A DNA stretch of 64,000 nt from Lunularia cruciata (GCA_948567375.1 OX419755.1:2981001-3045000), one strand, 5' to 3'; shown: positions 10,682 through 22,419, counted from the stretch's first letter. Translations and numbers: made by a program. The notes: generated by a model not told the origin, from the letters alone.

Positions 10682-12824
10682 TGTTGTTGTACTTTTCTTT
10701 TCTCTCTCTAGGAGCACACAAGGTGCCTAGCTATGGAGATTGTAGATCAAAGGCTATAGGTAAACTTATAACTACTCATCTGAACATGCGTGTTACCAAA
10801 CCATTGGAACCCTCCACTCTCGTAACAAGTATTCTTGCTATCGGGTATGGTAGTGACAGGCAACCTAACCTATCATCACAACACGCACTCCTTAAAGGGA
10901 AAAACCTAAGCGCAAAGCTCACACACCAATCCAAACCAACTGGGCATACAAACAAGCATGCAAGCACAAAGAGGATCCAATCACAAGAATACAATAACAA
11001 CTCTTTGTGTTTTTTGTCAGAAAAGAGCTTCAGAGCCTTCTTGCTTTGTCATCAAGCTAATTTCAACTTGTACTCCAAGTCTCCTCCGATTTGTACTTCA
11101 GATTTCAACAATTTCCTACTCCATGTCGGGATTTCTTATGTCTTTTTGATGGGGAAAACTCTGTGTAGCTTATATGAACATAACTTTTTTTTATAGCTTG
11201 GATTCAAGTGTTTATAGAATTCAATGGAAATCTTTTATGATAAGCTTTCCAATGATATAAATAGGCCTCAATCAGATCACTACAACTCCCCTAACAAGCT
11301 CTAAAATGTGGCATGGTTTTTTGCAACTTTTACCCTAATTTTGAAATCCATGTTTTAGGGTTTGCTCTTGGTTCTTGAAAAATTCTCCCCATATTTCCAA
11401 TTCAAAAGTATACTTGATCCTCAAAAACACTTTGGAAACTTGAAACCCTCAATCATAGTTACAATATAGGAGAATTGACATCCAATCAAGATGAAAGATA
11501 AAATTGCTCTATCGAGCTTATGAGAGTATTTGTAGCATAATGTTTTGCATCAGATCTCACTCTCCATAGACCTAGAGCCAACCAAAATTTTTACAATAAT
11601 TGGTTATGTCCTTTTCTAATCTCCCACAAATGTCTATATTCTAATCCAACCCCAGTCTCTAGATGTAGATCAATTCCTGAATTGGGCTAACTTGTGAGCT
11701 TTGCAGACCCAAGTATACTTGATCCAAGACCCTGAATTCTATATTTGGAGATTCAGATGAAACCTTTGCACAAAGGTGCAAAACCTAACCAACAACATGA
11801 CTGGAAATTGTCATAAGGTAGTTCAAACCAAAACTTGGGGAGTGACCAAAACTCCAAACCTGATCATTAGTTCTCCTCCATCACCTTACATCTCAAAAGC
11901 TTCAAGTTCAATCAATCAGATATGATTTGAGATTGATCCAAAATGGAATTTCTTGTGCTCAAAGCTATAAAAACTCTGTTTGCTCTCCAACCCTACTGAC
12001 AGAGCACAAGAATGTTTCAAGAAGCTCTCCCAATTGCCTACTTTGTGCTCTTGGGTATGAATTCCACCCCCCTTGACTCAATTGATGATATCCCTCTCAA
12101 AATCTGCTCAAATCAACTGATTTTAGTCTTCAGATTGTAGCTTGTCAGCTCCTCTATCCAATCGTGATCTTTACTCCTCAAATTCCCTCCCAAACTCCCT
12201 TGATGGTCAAAAAACTCTAGACTCCTTGTCTTGGGACCTAATCTCTTGGAAATTTATCTTGTAGTTTCTTCACTTTTTGACAAATGGACCACACAACTCC
12301 ACCTTGAAGCTTATGAGCAAAAATTTAAGCATTCCCCAACTATAGAAGCACTTAGATTGTCAAGTCCCATACATGTTTATAAGTAAGCACCGGAAGGACA
12401 ATAAGATCCGAGTTTCCCATCATTGACTCATGAACACCGCCCCAAAATGTGCCACCATCTAGTCTTGTAAGCCGTCTTGGTGTAAAATCTAAATCCTGAT
12501 AAGAAAAGGATTTGGGAGTGGTAGATCAGGAGCATGGGACATCTCATGCTCAAACCCTCCTCCAATGTTCTAACACTTGTGCTCTACTACAACTCTCACT
12601 CCTAACGTCGTCTTCCTCCTCCTCAAGACTCCTTGACTTCACACTCCCGTCTCTCCACTCTCCATCACCAATATACACTAGAGCCCTCAAACATGATAAG
12701 ATTGTAACCCATGAGGCCAATCACATACATGTCTATAAATTCCTCACATGGTAACATCTCATCTGCCAGCTCTATCATACAACCTGCTCCACTTACGGGC
12801 TGCGTAAACCACAACACAACAACA
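10682..12824. mobile_element. Insertion G, 2.14 kb, LTR-like ends, splits chromovirus F integrase
   Basis: Begins TGTTGTTGT and ends ACAACAACA, a 9-bp perfect inverted terminus (10 bp when the outer A/T is counted), the TG...CA form of LTR ends. Removing it brings the two integrase halves of F together at the expected codon, which is good evidence of insertion. No gag, pol or transposase could be read inside; the frames at 10,681-11,196 and 12,512-12,754 match nothing I know. It may be a large solo LTR or a non-autonomous retrotransposon. Flanks ATGTA and TCCTA are not a clean duplication. Confidence 0.55.
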
Positions 12825-13555
12825 TCCTACCACCAAGGATTTGACTGCCCTGCAACTAGCTCAATTGTACTTAGATGTAGTCTTTCCATCATGGCTTGCC
12901 TCAAGGACTTATCCCGAGTGCTCATCACTAATAGAAGCACTCAATTTACTAGTTTATTTTGGAGAACATTCTTTGGGTTCTTCAAAACCAAATTGGCTAT
13001 GTTTATAGCTTACCATCCATAGACCAATGGACAAACAAAGAGGGAAAATTGAATTATTAAGGACATGCTTTGGGGCTTTACTTTGGATGAGCAAGAGAGT
13101 TGGGACACCTTACTCCCATTGGTGGAATTTGCTTACAAAATTCAGTGAATGCCTCCACACAAGTCACACCATTCTTCCTCATATATGGAGAGCATCCTTT
13201 CACACTTTCAAGCTTGATAAAGTTCCATTCAAAGGCTATCAAGGTTGATGTTGTCAATGCTTTTGTTTCTAGAATCCAATAAGGGGTGGAGCATGCCAAG
13301 CACAAGTTGCAGATCACCCAAAATTGGCAAATACAATATTGCAAATGCACACCGCCAACACATGGAGTTCAATGTGGGAGATCAAGTCTAGCTATCAAGT
13401 ACCAACCTCAAGTTTGTTGGTCCTCATAAGCTCAGACCTCATTTTATTGGACCTTTCTCCATCCTTCATAGCATCAACGCCATGGTCTATCAGCTCAAGC
13501 TACCGCCACATATGAAGATCCACCCGGTGTTTCATGTTTCCTTATTACACTAATA
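12825..13555 (+). pseudogene. Chromovirus F integrase, 3' part
   Basis: Resumes after insertion G with TKDLTALQLAQLYLDVVF (about 12,829-12,885). It continues with ITNRSTQFTS (second Asp position changed to Asn, 12,925-12,955), KLAMFIAYHP and a disturbed NGQTKRENW (Glu region near 13,030), then the hydrophobic C-terminal core and an FHVS-type tail near 13,525-13,545. At least three frame shifts occur. The Asp-to-Asn change in the DDE triad would by itself abolish catalysis. Confidence 0.85.
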
Positions 13556-13617
13556 TGCTTCTTTGCCACCCCACTTCTCCTCCATCCAAGAAAGTCAACC
13601 TTGCCCAACCTTGGTTG

Positions 13618-13795
13618 ATGAGGCGGAGGAGTATGAGGTTGAACACATTCTCTAGAAATGCATCTATGGTACTCATTATCCGCATGTGAAATATCTGGTC
13701 AATTAGAAAGAGTGTCCACTATACAAGGCAACATGGGAGCCAACAACCAACTTGACCAATGCACCAATATTAGTTCAATCTTTTGAGCAACAACT
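13618..13795 (+). pseudogene. Chromovirus F chromodomain
   Basis: The frame reads EAEEYEVEHIL, stop, then HYPHVKYLVN, stop, KECPLYKATWEPTTNL and an alpha-helical end near 13,785. The EYEVE(H)IL, KYLVxWK and ATWEP signatures are those of a chromodomain; one stop falls at the position of a conserved tryptophan. This identifies F as a second chromovirus, distinct in sequence from family A. Confidence 0.8.
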
Positions 13796-13879
13796 TTGCA
13801 ATGAGGACGTTGCATCTTAAAAGGGCAGAGGTCCATAATACAAGCAGCTAGAGATAATATCTAGAGGTGAAAATTAGCT

Positions 13880-14510
13880 TGGTAACATCTAGAAGGATGT
13901 TATGTGCAATAGACTAGGTAGATCAGAAAAAGGTGTCACCAAAAGAGTACTTCTACAAATAGGGTAGAAGCCAAAAATAACCTAAAAACTTAAGAGCAAA
14001 TTTTGGAGGCCTAAATGGATGAGTAAAGACCTCAAAAATGGAAAAGGTTCTCCCACTCAAAGGAAAAAGGCTTGACTTCTTCCTCTTATGATTTTTCTTG
14101 TCAAGAGCTTTCCAACAATACCTCACCATGCAATTTTGAGCTCCATACAAGAAGATTGGCTAAAGGTTCCCTTTGGTCAACTAGATAGGACAAGGATTGA
14201 CATGTCACACATCTAGACAACTAATCCAAGGATGGAGTTCACTAACAGGTCACCAATCCATGTATCTTATCCAAGGGTGGAGCTTCCTTTGAGGGGATCT
14301 TCTTTGCTATATAACAAAGAGAAGGTACTCCTTTAAGACATCAAAGGATTAAGGGTGAAACTTGTATCTCTCTTGCAGAGTTCTCTTGTCCTTGAAGTAT
14401 TACAATGGTACATGAATAAGAAAGATAGAATAAAAGGAGTCTAATCACAAGAAATCCAAACAATAACACTACAAATCCTAAATATCTAACTAGATTGACA
14501 TTGCAACAAT
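13880..14510 (+). repeat. Probable 3' LTR of chromovirus F
   Basis: After the chromodomain a purine tract (TCTAGAGGTGAAAA, about 13,860-13,873) precedes a TGGTAACATC start, and a TATA-like CTATATAA lies at 14,308-14,315 within a promoter-like context. The right border, near TTGACATTGCA at about 14,500-14,510, is a guess because no second copy is in the window. Confidence 0.45.
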
Positions 14511-15602
14511 TTGGTGTTTTAACTTGATGGGAACATTTTTTAATTATATCTTAGTACTGTCATCAAGGATGTGATCAATTTATTCTCTTAGCTAGATTAG
14601 AATTATATAGATATAGATGTCACTTGAACTATGATAACAATTAGGAGCAAACTAGTTAGTTGAAGTGTCTATTTGGCTTACCATTTAGATGATAAGTGTA
14701 ACCACATCTATAGCAATTATTACACTACCTCTAAACTGGCTTTTCACATGATAAGGATACCAAAAAATAAAAATAAAAAACTAATTATAATTATTATATG
14801 AAAAATACAGTAAATTCAATCAAGATATCTTGTACTCATTTTTCCTTTGCTCCTTGATATTCTTAGGAGTATATGAATAAATTTTATTCACAGAATAAGA
14901 ATATATATTCTCCAAAATCTTATATATTTATAGAATTTTTATAAGATTTTTCTCCAAAAACTTAAAAGGATATTCTTACTATTCTACAAATAATTATTAT
15001 GAAAAAAGACAAAATTTGAATTATTTTTATATTATTAATTTAAATTATTCTTTATTTCTATGATTTCTTATCCACTAATTATTTGTATGAGACTTCTTAT
15101 ATTATAGCTACTTCATATGCATTAAATAGAAGAGAGTAACATCAAATTGGCCAAGATCTTTAGTTTCCATTTAATTGGTTTCTATTTAAATGATTGTAAG
15201 GACACAATGTCATTCAAATTTGTAATATCACAATAAGAATCTTATCAATCCCATGAGGATACAAATTGGATTTGACTAAAGATTAGGTAAACTTGTCATA
15301 AAGCTAGCAATCAATTGTTTTGTATTTAACCTTTCATGCAAAGTCATTCACTAAAGAGTGTAGTATCATCCCTATTGGCATACTACAAGAATGCAAATGA
15401 TTACCAATCACTTTCATTGTAACTATAGTCTAGAGGACTCCTAAAGGTGATTGGTCATTTGTGACAAAGATCATTTTGCCTTAGAATTTCCTTATCATCC
15501 AATTACCCCAACCAAATTCCTGCCTACAATCAACATGACCATTCTATGATCTATCATTGTACCACCATTGCAAACATTGGGTTGCACAAGATAGATAGAT
15601 CT
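14511..15602. other. AT-rich spacer without recognisable features
   Basis: About 1.1 kb of AT-rich sequence with short direct A/T runs. I found no coding frame with protein-like features, no RNA gene and no clear terminal repeats. The last 100 bases before 15,603 may belong to the target of element C. Confidence 0.5.
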
Positions 15603-16685
15603 TGTGACAACCCGGCAAGTATCACTTTGGAGCAAATCAAAATGTAAAAATTCATTCCCATAGAGATACAAGTCACAAATGGTCAAATATAAAGTAAAAT
15701 TGTAAAAGTCCAAGACCGAGGAGAGAAATAGGAGAATGGAAGCTCACATTGGAACACTTGAATGAGTGAAAACTCCCAATGCCTAGCATGAGCTTTGGCT
15801 CGTGTATTTATAAGGAGCATACAAGGCCTTTGAGAAGCTTTCTTGGAGTGCAAGCCAAGTTAACTAGGAAGCTTGTCAAGAAGCTTCCTTCTAGAAGCTA
15901 CCTACTTGGGGTGTAAGCTAAGCTGGCCAAGAAGCTTCTTAGATAGTTCTGGAATATTTTAGGCTAATTTGTCTTATTTGCTACTTTTTTAGCCCTACTA
16001 ACTTCATTGTTAAACTCCATATTGTTACAAAAAGTCACCAATAAATTCTTCTTGATCATGTCTTTAATCTCTTGAATAGAAATCACACTTAGAAGAGAGT
16101 AGCAAGCATTGAATCACAATCTCGTCACAAATAAACAACACCCATGATCACAATTCTTCAAATCTTTCCAAATCAATTTTGATTGTGGAATAAGTTCTTC
16201 ATGAAAAAGGCTACTTCACCACAACATGACTTCATCTTGGAATTGTGTTCCATCCGTCCACTAAAGATACAACTTCCTCAATCCAAGTTGCTTTGCATCA
16301 ATCCAACACTATGATCACACATACAAATACTACCAACACTACAATTCCTCACAGATTCATCAAGACATTACCTTGATTGCTATCTACTCAAGATCAAACA
16401 TACAAAATGAACATCAAAGTTGTAGAAACTAACATCTACACACTCAAACTTGCATTTCAAACTTCTCCAAACACTCACAAATACATACACAAGATTGATA
16501 CTCAAAATTAAGCTAAAGCAACAAGCACTAAGTTATAGCACCTTGCTTCACTCAACTTTAAAATTATAGTACTAAATAACAACTCACGGCAAATGCTTCC
16601 TTTAAATAGACAAAAAAATATGATAGTTGCCTAACTATATATCGTTTCAATTGCTAATTTACCAACCTGTAGATCCAAAATGACA
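15603..16685 (-). repeat. Element C 3' LTR, interrupted by a solo family-A LTR
   Basis: On the minus strand it begins TGTCATTTTGGATC just after a purine tract (AAGAGGTGGAA) and ends GGTTGTCACA. It aligns along its whole length with 21,617-22,414 and with the reverse-oriented 29,532-30,316. A minus-strand CTATTTAAAGGAAGC near 16,595-16,610 is a likely TATA region. Without the nested 329-bp LTR and its duplicated target it is about 750 bp. Confidence 0.8.
15701..16029 (-). repeat. Solo family-A LTR (A3) nested in the element C LTR
   Basis: Minus-strand TGTAACAATATGG start and CTTTTACA end match the A1 and A2 LTRs, but the copy is about 80-100 bp shorter through loss of some GAAGCTTC units. Flanks AAAAT and AAAAG are a 5-bp target duplication with one mismatch. 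The paralogous LTR at about 21,700-21,710 shows the uninterrupted target. It retains GAAGCTTC blocks and a TATAAATA box on the minus strand (about 15,806-15,815). Confidence 0.85.
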
Positions 16686-16689
16686 TTCC

Positions 16690-17650
16690 ACCTCTTCATA
16701 TTTGCCTCTTCAAATCTCAAATCTGTTACTAATTGGATCTGATGTCTACCCTGACTTTAGCTTCTACACCCAAATTACCTTCAATTGCTTCCTCTACTTT
16801 AGGTTCCACTACACCTTCTTTTATTGTCACATCTTCAGTCTGAACTGAAATTGAAGTCATCACTATACTATCTACCTTCTACTTCTCTATATCTAACTTC
16901 TTTGGTGACTTCAGGTAACTCACTTGATGATACTTGCACTCCTACCTTTGCTACTTCACATTTAAGTTCTTCCTTCACATTACTCCAAAGTTTATTTAAA
17001 TTTGATCTAATTGAGTCTAATCTAAGACTCACATTGTCTCCTACTTCTAACATGTTCCTATCAACCCCCTCTCTCAAAAAATCAATAGATTATTCAATTT
17101 AATGTCCTTTTCCTTTCTCTTCCTATCTCCTATACCAACAACTTTAACTCATGCGGTTTGGCTTCCTCCAACTTCACTTCTGCTTTTTGTACTCAACATT
17201 GCCTTTTTGTACTCAACATTGCCTTTTTGTACTCAACTGCTTTTTGTACTCAACATTGCCTTTTTGTACTCAACATTGCCAAGCCCGATCCTTCTCCTTT
17301 GCAACTTTTCTTAGGCTCTCCAACTCTTGCTCTATCACTACTACAATGGCTTTCAAGTGTATCACTTCAATGTGCACTTCACCAACTTTTCTCTTCATCT
17401 TCTTGAATGGTGCCTTCTGATTCTTCAATTCTTTGGCTTCATAGTTGAGCTCTCTTCCATGCTTCTCAAAGTTCTCTTGCAAGTCCTTGAGAGTCTTCTT
17501 TTGAAGTATTGCATCCACCCAAAGTTCTTGGCTTCTTCTTCTCTTCAATTTAACTTCTTTTTCAATTCCCAAGCTTCTTTATTGAGATATGTCATCACCT
17601 GCAACTCATTTGTCACCTCCAGATGATCTTTCTATATCTTCTCCTTCTTC
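16690..17650 (-). pseudogene. Element C extra 3' ORF, C-terminal coiled-coil part
   Basis: Minus-strand frames, chiefly 17,572-17,270 and 17,077-16,868, encode a highly charged Lys/Glu-rich protein (KRRRSQELWVD, QENFEKHGRELNYEAKELK, EQELESLRKVAKEKDRAW) with heptad-like spacing, a predicted coiled coil. The same protein is encoded at 23,678-22,420 and, on the + strand, at 28,200-29,530. It lies between pol and the polypurine tract, the position of accessory or envelope-like genes in plant gypsy elements. Function unknown. Stops are frequent. It is joined at about 17,650 directly to a truncated RT. Confidence 0.6.
17182..17280. repeat. 20-bp minisatellite inside the coiled-coil ORF
   Basis: Five units of CTTTTTGTACTCAACATTGC, the third shortened. 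The paralogous site near 22,875 has only one unit, so the expansion is private to this copy. Confidence 0.85.
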
Positions 17651-17654
17651 TTTT

Positions 17655-18330
17655 GAAAATCTTTAAAAATTGCATGCACTATCCACTAGAAAGTAGCGGG
17701 AGCATCATGCAACCCAAAAGGCATTGATTGTATGTGAATGTACTCCAATCTGTAGTGAATGTGGTCTTGTCCTTGTCTTCTTCTTGGATGGATACTTGAT
17801 TATAGCTTGAAAATCCATCAACAAAACTATAGCAAGGATGATTGGCTACTTGATTTAAAATAGTATATGTGAAGGGCAAAGGATGATGATCCTTTCTTGT
17901 CACTGCATTCAATTTGTGGAGATCTTGGCACACTCAAATCTTCCTAGTCTTCTTCTTTAGAACAATGATAATGGGAGAAACCCATTCACTACTCAAGACT
18001 GGAAAAATTATTCTGGCCACCAGTACTTGTCAATTTTATCTTTTACCAAGAGTGAGTATTTTGGGTTTAGGCTATATTGTCTTTGCCAAACCAGAATTGC
18101 ACCTTCAACAAGATCAATCCAGTGTTCCCCAAATTTTTTGGGAATTCCCAACATTGATCAATAGACTAAGAAAATACATCATGGTACTCAATAAACAAGG
18201 CAATGTATCCAGCTAACTTGTCCAAAGTAACTATCTTTGATATTTTCAAAATGTTGCCTTTGGACAAGACTACACCTTGACAATCATTGAGGTTGATAAC
18301 TCCTTCAACATGACTAACTTGGCTTAACTT
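17655..18330 (-). pseudogene. Element C truncated reverse transcriptase
   Basis: From about 18,060 down: EWVSPI-type segment, VCQDLHKLNAVTRKDHHPLPF, CYSFVDGFSSYNQV, TTFTTDW and the PFG(L)HDAPATF block at about 17,700-17,690. A short VHAIFKDF-like end follows. It breaks off before the YxDD box and continues without a gap into the coiled-coil ORF, so catalytic RT, RNase H and integrase have been deleted. Upstream (18,330-18,060) is the decayed RT N-terminus and linker. Confidence 0.82.
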
Positions 18331-18549
18331 GAGTCAGATAGAGTTTAGACCCCCTCCCTCCAAATTTCTTTCACTCAAGGTGATGTCATATGGGTCTTTG
18401 TCTTTGACATCTATCTCATCACATTCCAAGTAATTGTCTTGGACTTCTTCATCCAAGTCTTTGGAAGACAAAGACTATGAATCTCTGAATTCATGTTCAC
18501 CTTCTGACAAAGTTGTTTCCTTGAGGTGTGGAACCTTTGTCCAACTCAT

Positions 18550-19030
18550 TATCACCAGCTTTTGTTCCTTAGACAAGATGTCCTTGAACCTCAACTTTTG
18601 TTGGTGCTAATCCACAACAACTTGAGCATTGTATAACCAAGGTCTTCCAATGAATAGTGGATAACCAATTAGTTCAATTTCCAACCAATCTCAACACTAT
18701 ATAGTTCAATTTGAAGTGCACTCCACCAATGATCACAATGATATTAGACAACATGCCCAAATTTCATCTTGTGGTCTGATCTACAAACTTCAAAATTTGA
18801 GGTGTTGGCTCAAACGTGTGATAACCCCCAATCAATTTGTGGTATCTTCTATCATGACATTCACACCAAAAATTGAGTCAATGGGTATCAATGTTGTCAT
18901 GCAACCAATGATCTCCTTATCTACTTTAGGAGATCCCAAATCTTCTTGCTCAATACAATAGAAGGCTGACAATTCTTTCTTGGTCATCACCCTTACTTTC
19001 TTGAGGGCCAAACTCAACTACTTCTTATAT
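18550..19030 (-). pseudogene. Element C aspartic protease region
   Basis: Minus-strand frame 19,017-18,832 encodes a hydrophilic segment with CIEQEDLGSP and a hydrophobic IPIDSIFGVNVMIED. Further down, YPLFIGRPWLYNAQVVV near 18,670-18,615 is the typical second-half motif (LLGRPWLxxxxA) of plant gypsy proteases. The first-half DSG active site was not found and must lie in a disturbed stretch near 18,800. Assignment rests on order (gag-PR-RT) and the GRPWL motif. Confidence 0.6.
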
Positions 19031-19689
19031 AGGTTATTGTCCTCTCAAAATTAATTTAAGGTAACATTGGCTTGGATAGATGAAAAATCTGCCACAATAT
19101 CATATTGTGGTACTCCTCCAAGTTTCACTTTCTTTGAGTTTGTCTTTGGGTTCAAAGTCTCTCCCTGCTCTGACCTTACTTTAGGTTGCTTTACGTTGGT
19201 GATCAAAGTATCAGTGGTCTAGACTTGAGGTACTTCAGATTTACCCACCTCAGCTTGGATTAGATCCTCTACTTTGGATCTGATGTAAGCTGCAAAAACA
19301 AGAGGTTTTGTCTTTGGGTCCTCCTCCAAACTCATATCTTGAGTTCTTTCTCCACCTCTTGAATTTCCTTATGTAAAGCTTTTGCTTTAGCTTTCACCAA
19401 AATTGTCTCTTCTTTCATAGATACGATTGACTTTGGCCAAAGTCTCTTTGCCTTTCTAGAAAACAAAGAAGTAGTGCTTACTTCTTTGAAATCACGCTTC
19501 TTCTTTCATGAGTGTGTTTCAACTTGCAACACTTCAAGATCTGGCTATTCCCCTTCTATAGCCAGACTTCCTTCTTGAGGTCTCTCCTCCTCAAGAGTTA
19601 ATCAATTCACAACAGCATCTCCTTTTGACTTTAGCGTAGCTCACTTAGCCGGAGTCTATACATACTTTATTGGAGGCTTTGGGTCAGAT

Positions 19690-20930
19690 GGTTGAGAACA
19701 CTAGTTGCCAATATGCCCCCAACCTTTACAGTTCCCACAAAGGAGAACATACCTGATTTGACACCTTGGTTGAGGACAATTTGGAGACCAATAGCCTATA
19801 GAGCCACAATTGTAACAAGCACCCAATGCAACATTATGAGGCTATTCTGGCTGCCCATTGTCATTCTTTGCTAGGGAGCATTATTGTTATACTCCCTTGG
19901 TCTATAGCTTGGAGCTTGGTATGATGTGCTCACATGAGGTTTTATCTCTTGTGTTTGGTACACCACACCACCTCTTCTTCTTCATTTTGGTCCCAACTTG
20001 GAACCCAATCAATTTGCTGCATTGGAATTGGAGTTTTTGTCAAGCACTCCATGTTGGCATGAACCAACTTGCCACATGAAATGCACTATAGATCGGTCTT
20101 TCAAATGAAGGGGGATTTCTTTGGTCCTTAGCTCCAATCATTTGGATTTTAAAATCCACAAACTCTTTAATAAGAGTCTCTAGCTTAGTGTCCATTTTAT
20201 TTATAGTGTTTGTTGCAAGGGTCAATGCTTTCTTTCCTCCTTGCCTTTGGGTTCTTCTTGGCTTTACATCTTCTTTGGATTTGGAAGAAGAACTAGACAA
20301 CATGAAGGATTCTTCCAAAGAAAGGGAGGTGATGCAAGAAGCTCTTCATCTAGGCTTCTTGCCTTTCTTCTCCCGATTTCTTTTATTACCAAACAAATGA
20401 GAGTGGGTTGCCTCATATTGAGAGACGTGCTTGAGTACTTTGTCTAAGGCAGCTATATTCCTCTCCTTGGCAAAAGTATGAATCTCTAGTGACAATCCAC
20501 CAAGGAACAAAGTAATTGCTTGAGCATCATAGTAACCCATCACACCGGATTGCTTTGGCACTTGGTTCAGCAGAGCCATGAACCGGTCAAAGTAGTCTCT
20601 CAATTGCTCATTTTTGCCTTGGTCCAAATCATTGAGTGCCACAAAGACACTCATATCATAGTCAACCTCCTAGAATTGTTCCAAGAAGTTGTTTTTCAAG
20701 TCTGTCCAGTTGGCTGGTTTGAACTCCTTTTGGGTTACATGGGTGTACCATCTCCTTGTTTTCTTTTGGAGCAGACTTGGGAAAATGCATAGCCAATTGG
20801 CAGAGTCATGTTCCTTGTTGGCAAAGGAAATTACTTCCAACTCCTTGACAAATTCATTAGGATCTTCATCACATTTTTGTCCCCTTGTACTTCTGATATG
20901 CGTGTATAGTAATAGGTAATGAAGTCATGT
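19690..20930 (-). pseudogene. Element C gag with two zinc knuckles
   Basis: Reading from about 20,880: FPSLLQKKTRRWYTHVTQKEFKPANWTDL in pieces, then an open 102-codon frame (20,654-20,346; ALNDLDQGKNEQLRDYFDRF, ITLFLGGL) matching retrotransposon gag. A basic, poly-serine spacer follows. Near 19,840-19,790 CYNCGSIGYWSPNC is a knuckle with Tyr for His; near 19,750-19,710 CGNCKGWGHIGN, stop, C is a second C-x2-C-x4-H-x4-C knuckle. Gag assembles the particle and binds RNA. Stops and frameshifts show it is dead. Confidence 0.82.
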
Positions 20931-21589
20931 TGTGAGTCTGATGAATAGGCTATGGTGGTGCCAAACTGGTTTGGCCCAAGGTATTGGTTGGTGATTGTGC
21001 ATCACTTTCAGCCCAAGGGTTCCAAGGTACCAAATTCAACAATGAGTCTTCTTGGACATGTTCTTCTTATGAGGGTATGTCAACTTCAACCCAAGGTGCA
21101 GGAAGAGATTCAATATCTTTAAATTGCTTGTTAATATCCCTTTGAGCTAGTCAAGAAATCATGTGTAAGATGTATTGACACTCTTCTTCCATCAAAACTT
21201 GTGTTGTCTTCTCACAAATGAATTCTCTTAAATAGCCAGCTCCCTTGACAACTTTGGAGGAAGTCGGTTCATTGTGTCATAACAAATATATCTACTTGCT
21301 TGAGTCTTTTTGTTTCTTAGAATGAGGGGATGTAAAGTAGCCTTGCCACTTGATTTCACATTTCTTTTATTTGAGGTCTTTCAAGGCTTCTTGAGCTTTG
21401 TGAAGAAGTTGTAGATCCAATGCCTCCTCAAATTCTTCTAGTGAATTGAATCTTTGCTGCTCTTCTTCTTCATGATGCAAAGTTTGTCTACAAGCCCTCT
21501 CTTTTTGTTGTTCTCTCGATGCAAAACATTTGTATTGGTTGGATAATCAACTTAGGATTTGGCTTTGTATTCTTCCACTCTCAAGATTT
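20931..21589 (-). other. Element C leader and gag N-terminal region
   Basis: Between the primer-binding site and the readable gag. Glu/Leu-rich decayed frames occur on the minus strand, probably the gag N-terminus, but I cannot fix a start codon. Confidence 0.4.
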
Positions 21590-21609
21590 GTATCCTTGGC
21601 AGCGGGCCA
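21590..21609 (-). promoter_or_regulatory. Element C primer-binding site
   Basis: The minus strand just inside the LTR reads TGGCCCGCTGCCAAGGATAC, close to the TGGCGCCGTTGCC class of tRNA primer sites used by plant gypsy elements. It marks the LTR at 21,617-22,414 as the 5' LTR of the gag-pol element to its left. Confidence 0.6.
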
Positions 21610-21616
21610 AAAACCA

Positions 21617-22178
21617 TATGACAACCTAACAAGTATCACTTTGGAGGTAATTAGTAAGTAATAGCTCACTCTCATAGAGATACAAGTCACAAATGGTCAA
21701 ATACTAAGTAAAAGTCACCAATCAATTCTTCTTGATCACATCTTTAATCTCTTGAGTAGAAACAACACTTAGAAGAGAGTAAAAAGCACTAAATTATAGT
21801 CTTATCACAATTAAACAACACCCATAATCACAATTATTCAAATCTTTCCAAATCAATCTTGATTGTGATGATTTAGTTCTTCCTAAAGAAGGCTACTTCA
21901 CCATGAAACTACTTCACCTTGAAATTGCATTTCACTCCTCCATTAAAGGCACAACTTCTTCTATCTAAGTTTCTTTGCATCAATCCAACACTGTGATCAC
22001 CATTACAAAATATTACTAGCACTACAATTCCTCATAGATTTTTCAAGGCACTGCCTCAATTGCTATCTACTCAGGATCAAACACATAGAATGAACACCAA
22101 AGTTGTAGAATCCAACATCTAAGACACTCAGACTTGCACTTCAAACTTCTTCAAACTTCTCCACACACACAAACTTCT

Positions 22179-22215
<37 letters not shown>

Positions 22216-22414
22216 CACACAAGATTGATACTTGGAATTAAACTAAAACTACGAGCACTAAGTTACAACACTTTGCTTTACTCATCTTCAAAGTTATAGT
22301 ACTAAATAACAACTCACTACAATGCTTCCTTTAAATAGATAGAGAATTACAATAGTTACCTAACTATATACCATTTCAATTGCTACTTTACCAAATTGCA
22401 GATCCAAAATGACA
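21617..22414 (-). repeat. Element C 5' LTR, shared with the upstream tandem element
   Basis: A 798-bp copy of the LTR at 15,603-16,685, without the solo-LTR insertion. Its left side borders a primer-binding site (5' LTR behaviour) while its right side borders a polypurine tract AGAAGAGAGGAAA and the extra ORF (3' LTR behaviour). It therefore serves two elements in tandem. It contains a (CA)n run at 22,177-22,214. Confidence 0.78.
22177..22214. repeat. (CA)n microsatellite
   Basis: Perfect CA dinucleotide run after two shorter ACACAC blocks; located inside the element C 5' LTR. Absent from the left LTR copy at the matching place. Confidence 0.9.
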
Positions 22415-22419
22415 TTTCC

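Noticed and set aside
12512-12754. Serine-rich 80-codon frame inside insertion G
   Set aside because: Low complexity, no similarity recognised, lies in a coding-free insertion.
17182-17280. Short repeats that could be read as a CRISPR or a protein repeat
   Set aside because: Simple 20-bp minisatellite without spacers, absent from the paralogous copy.
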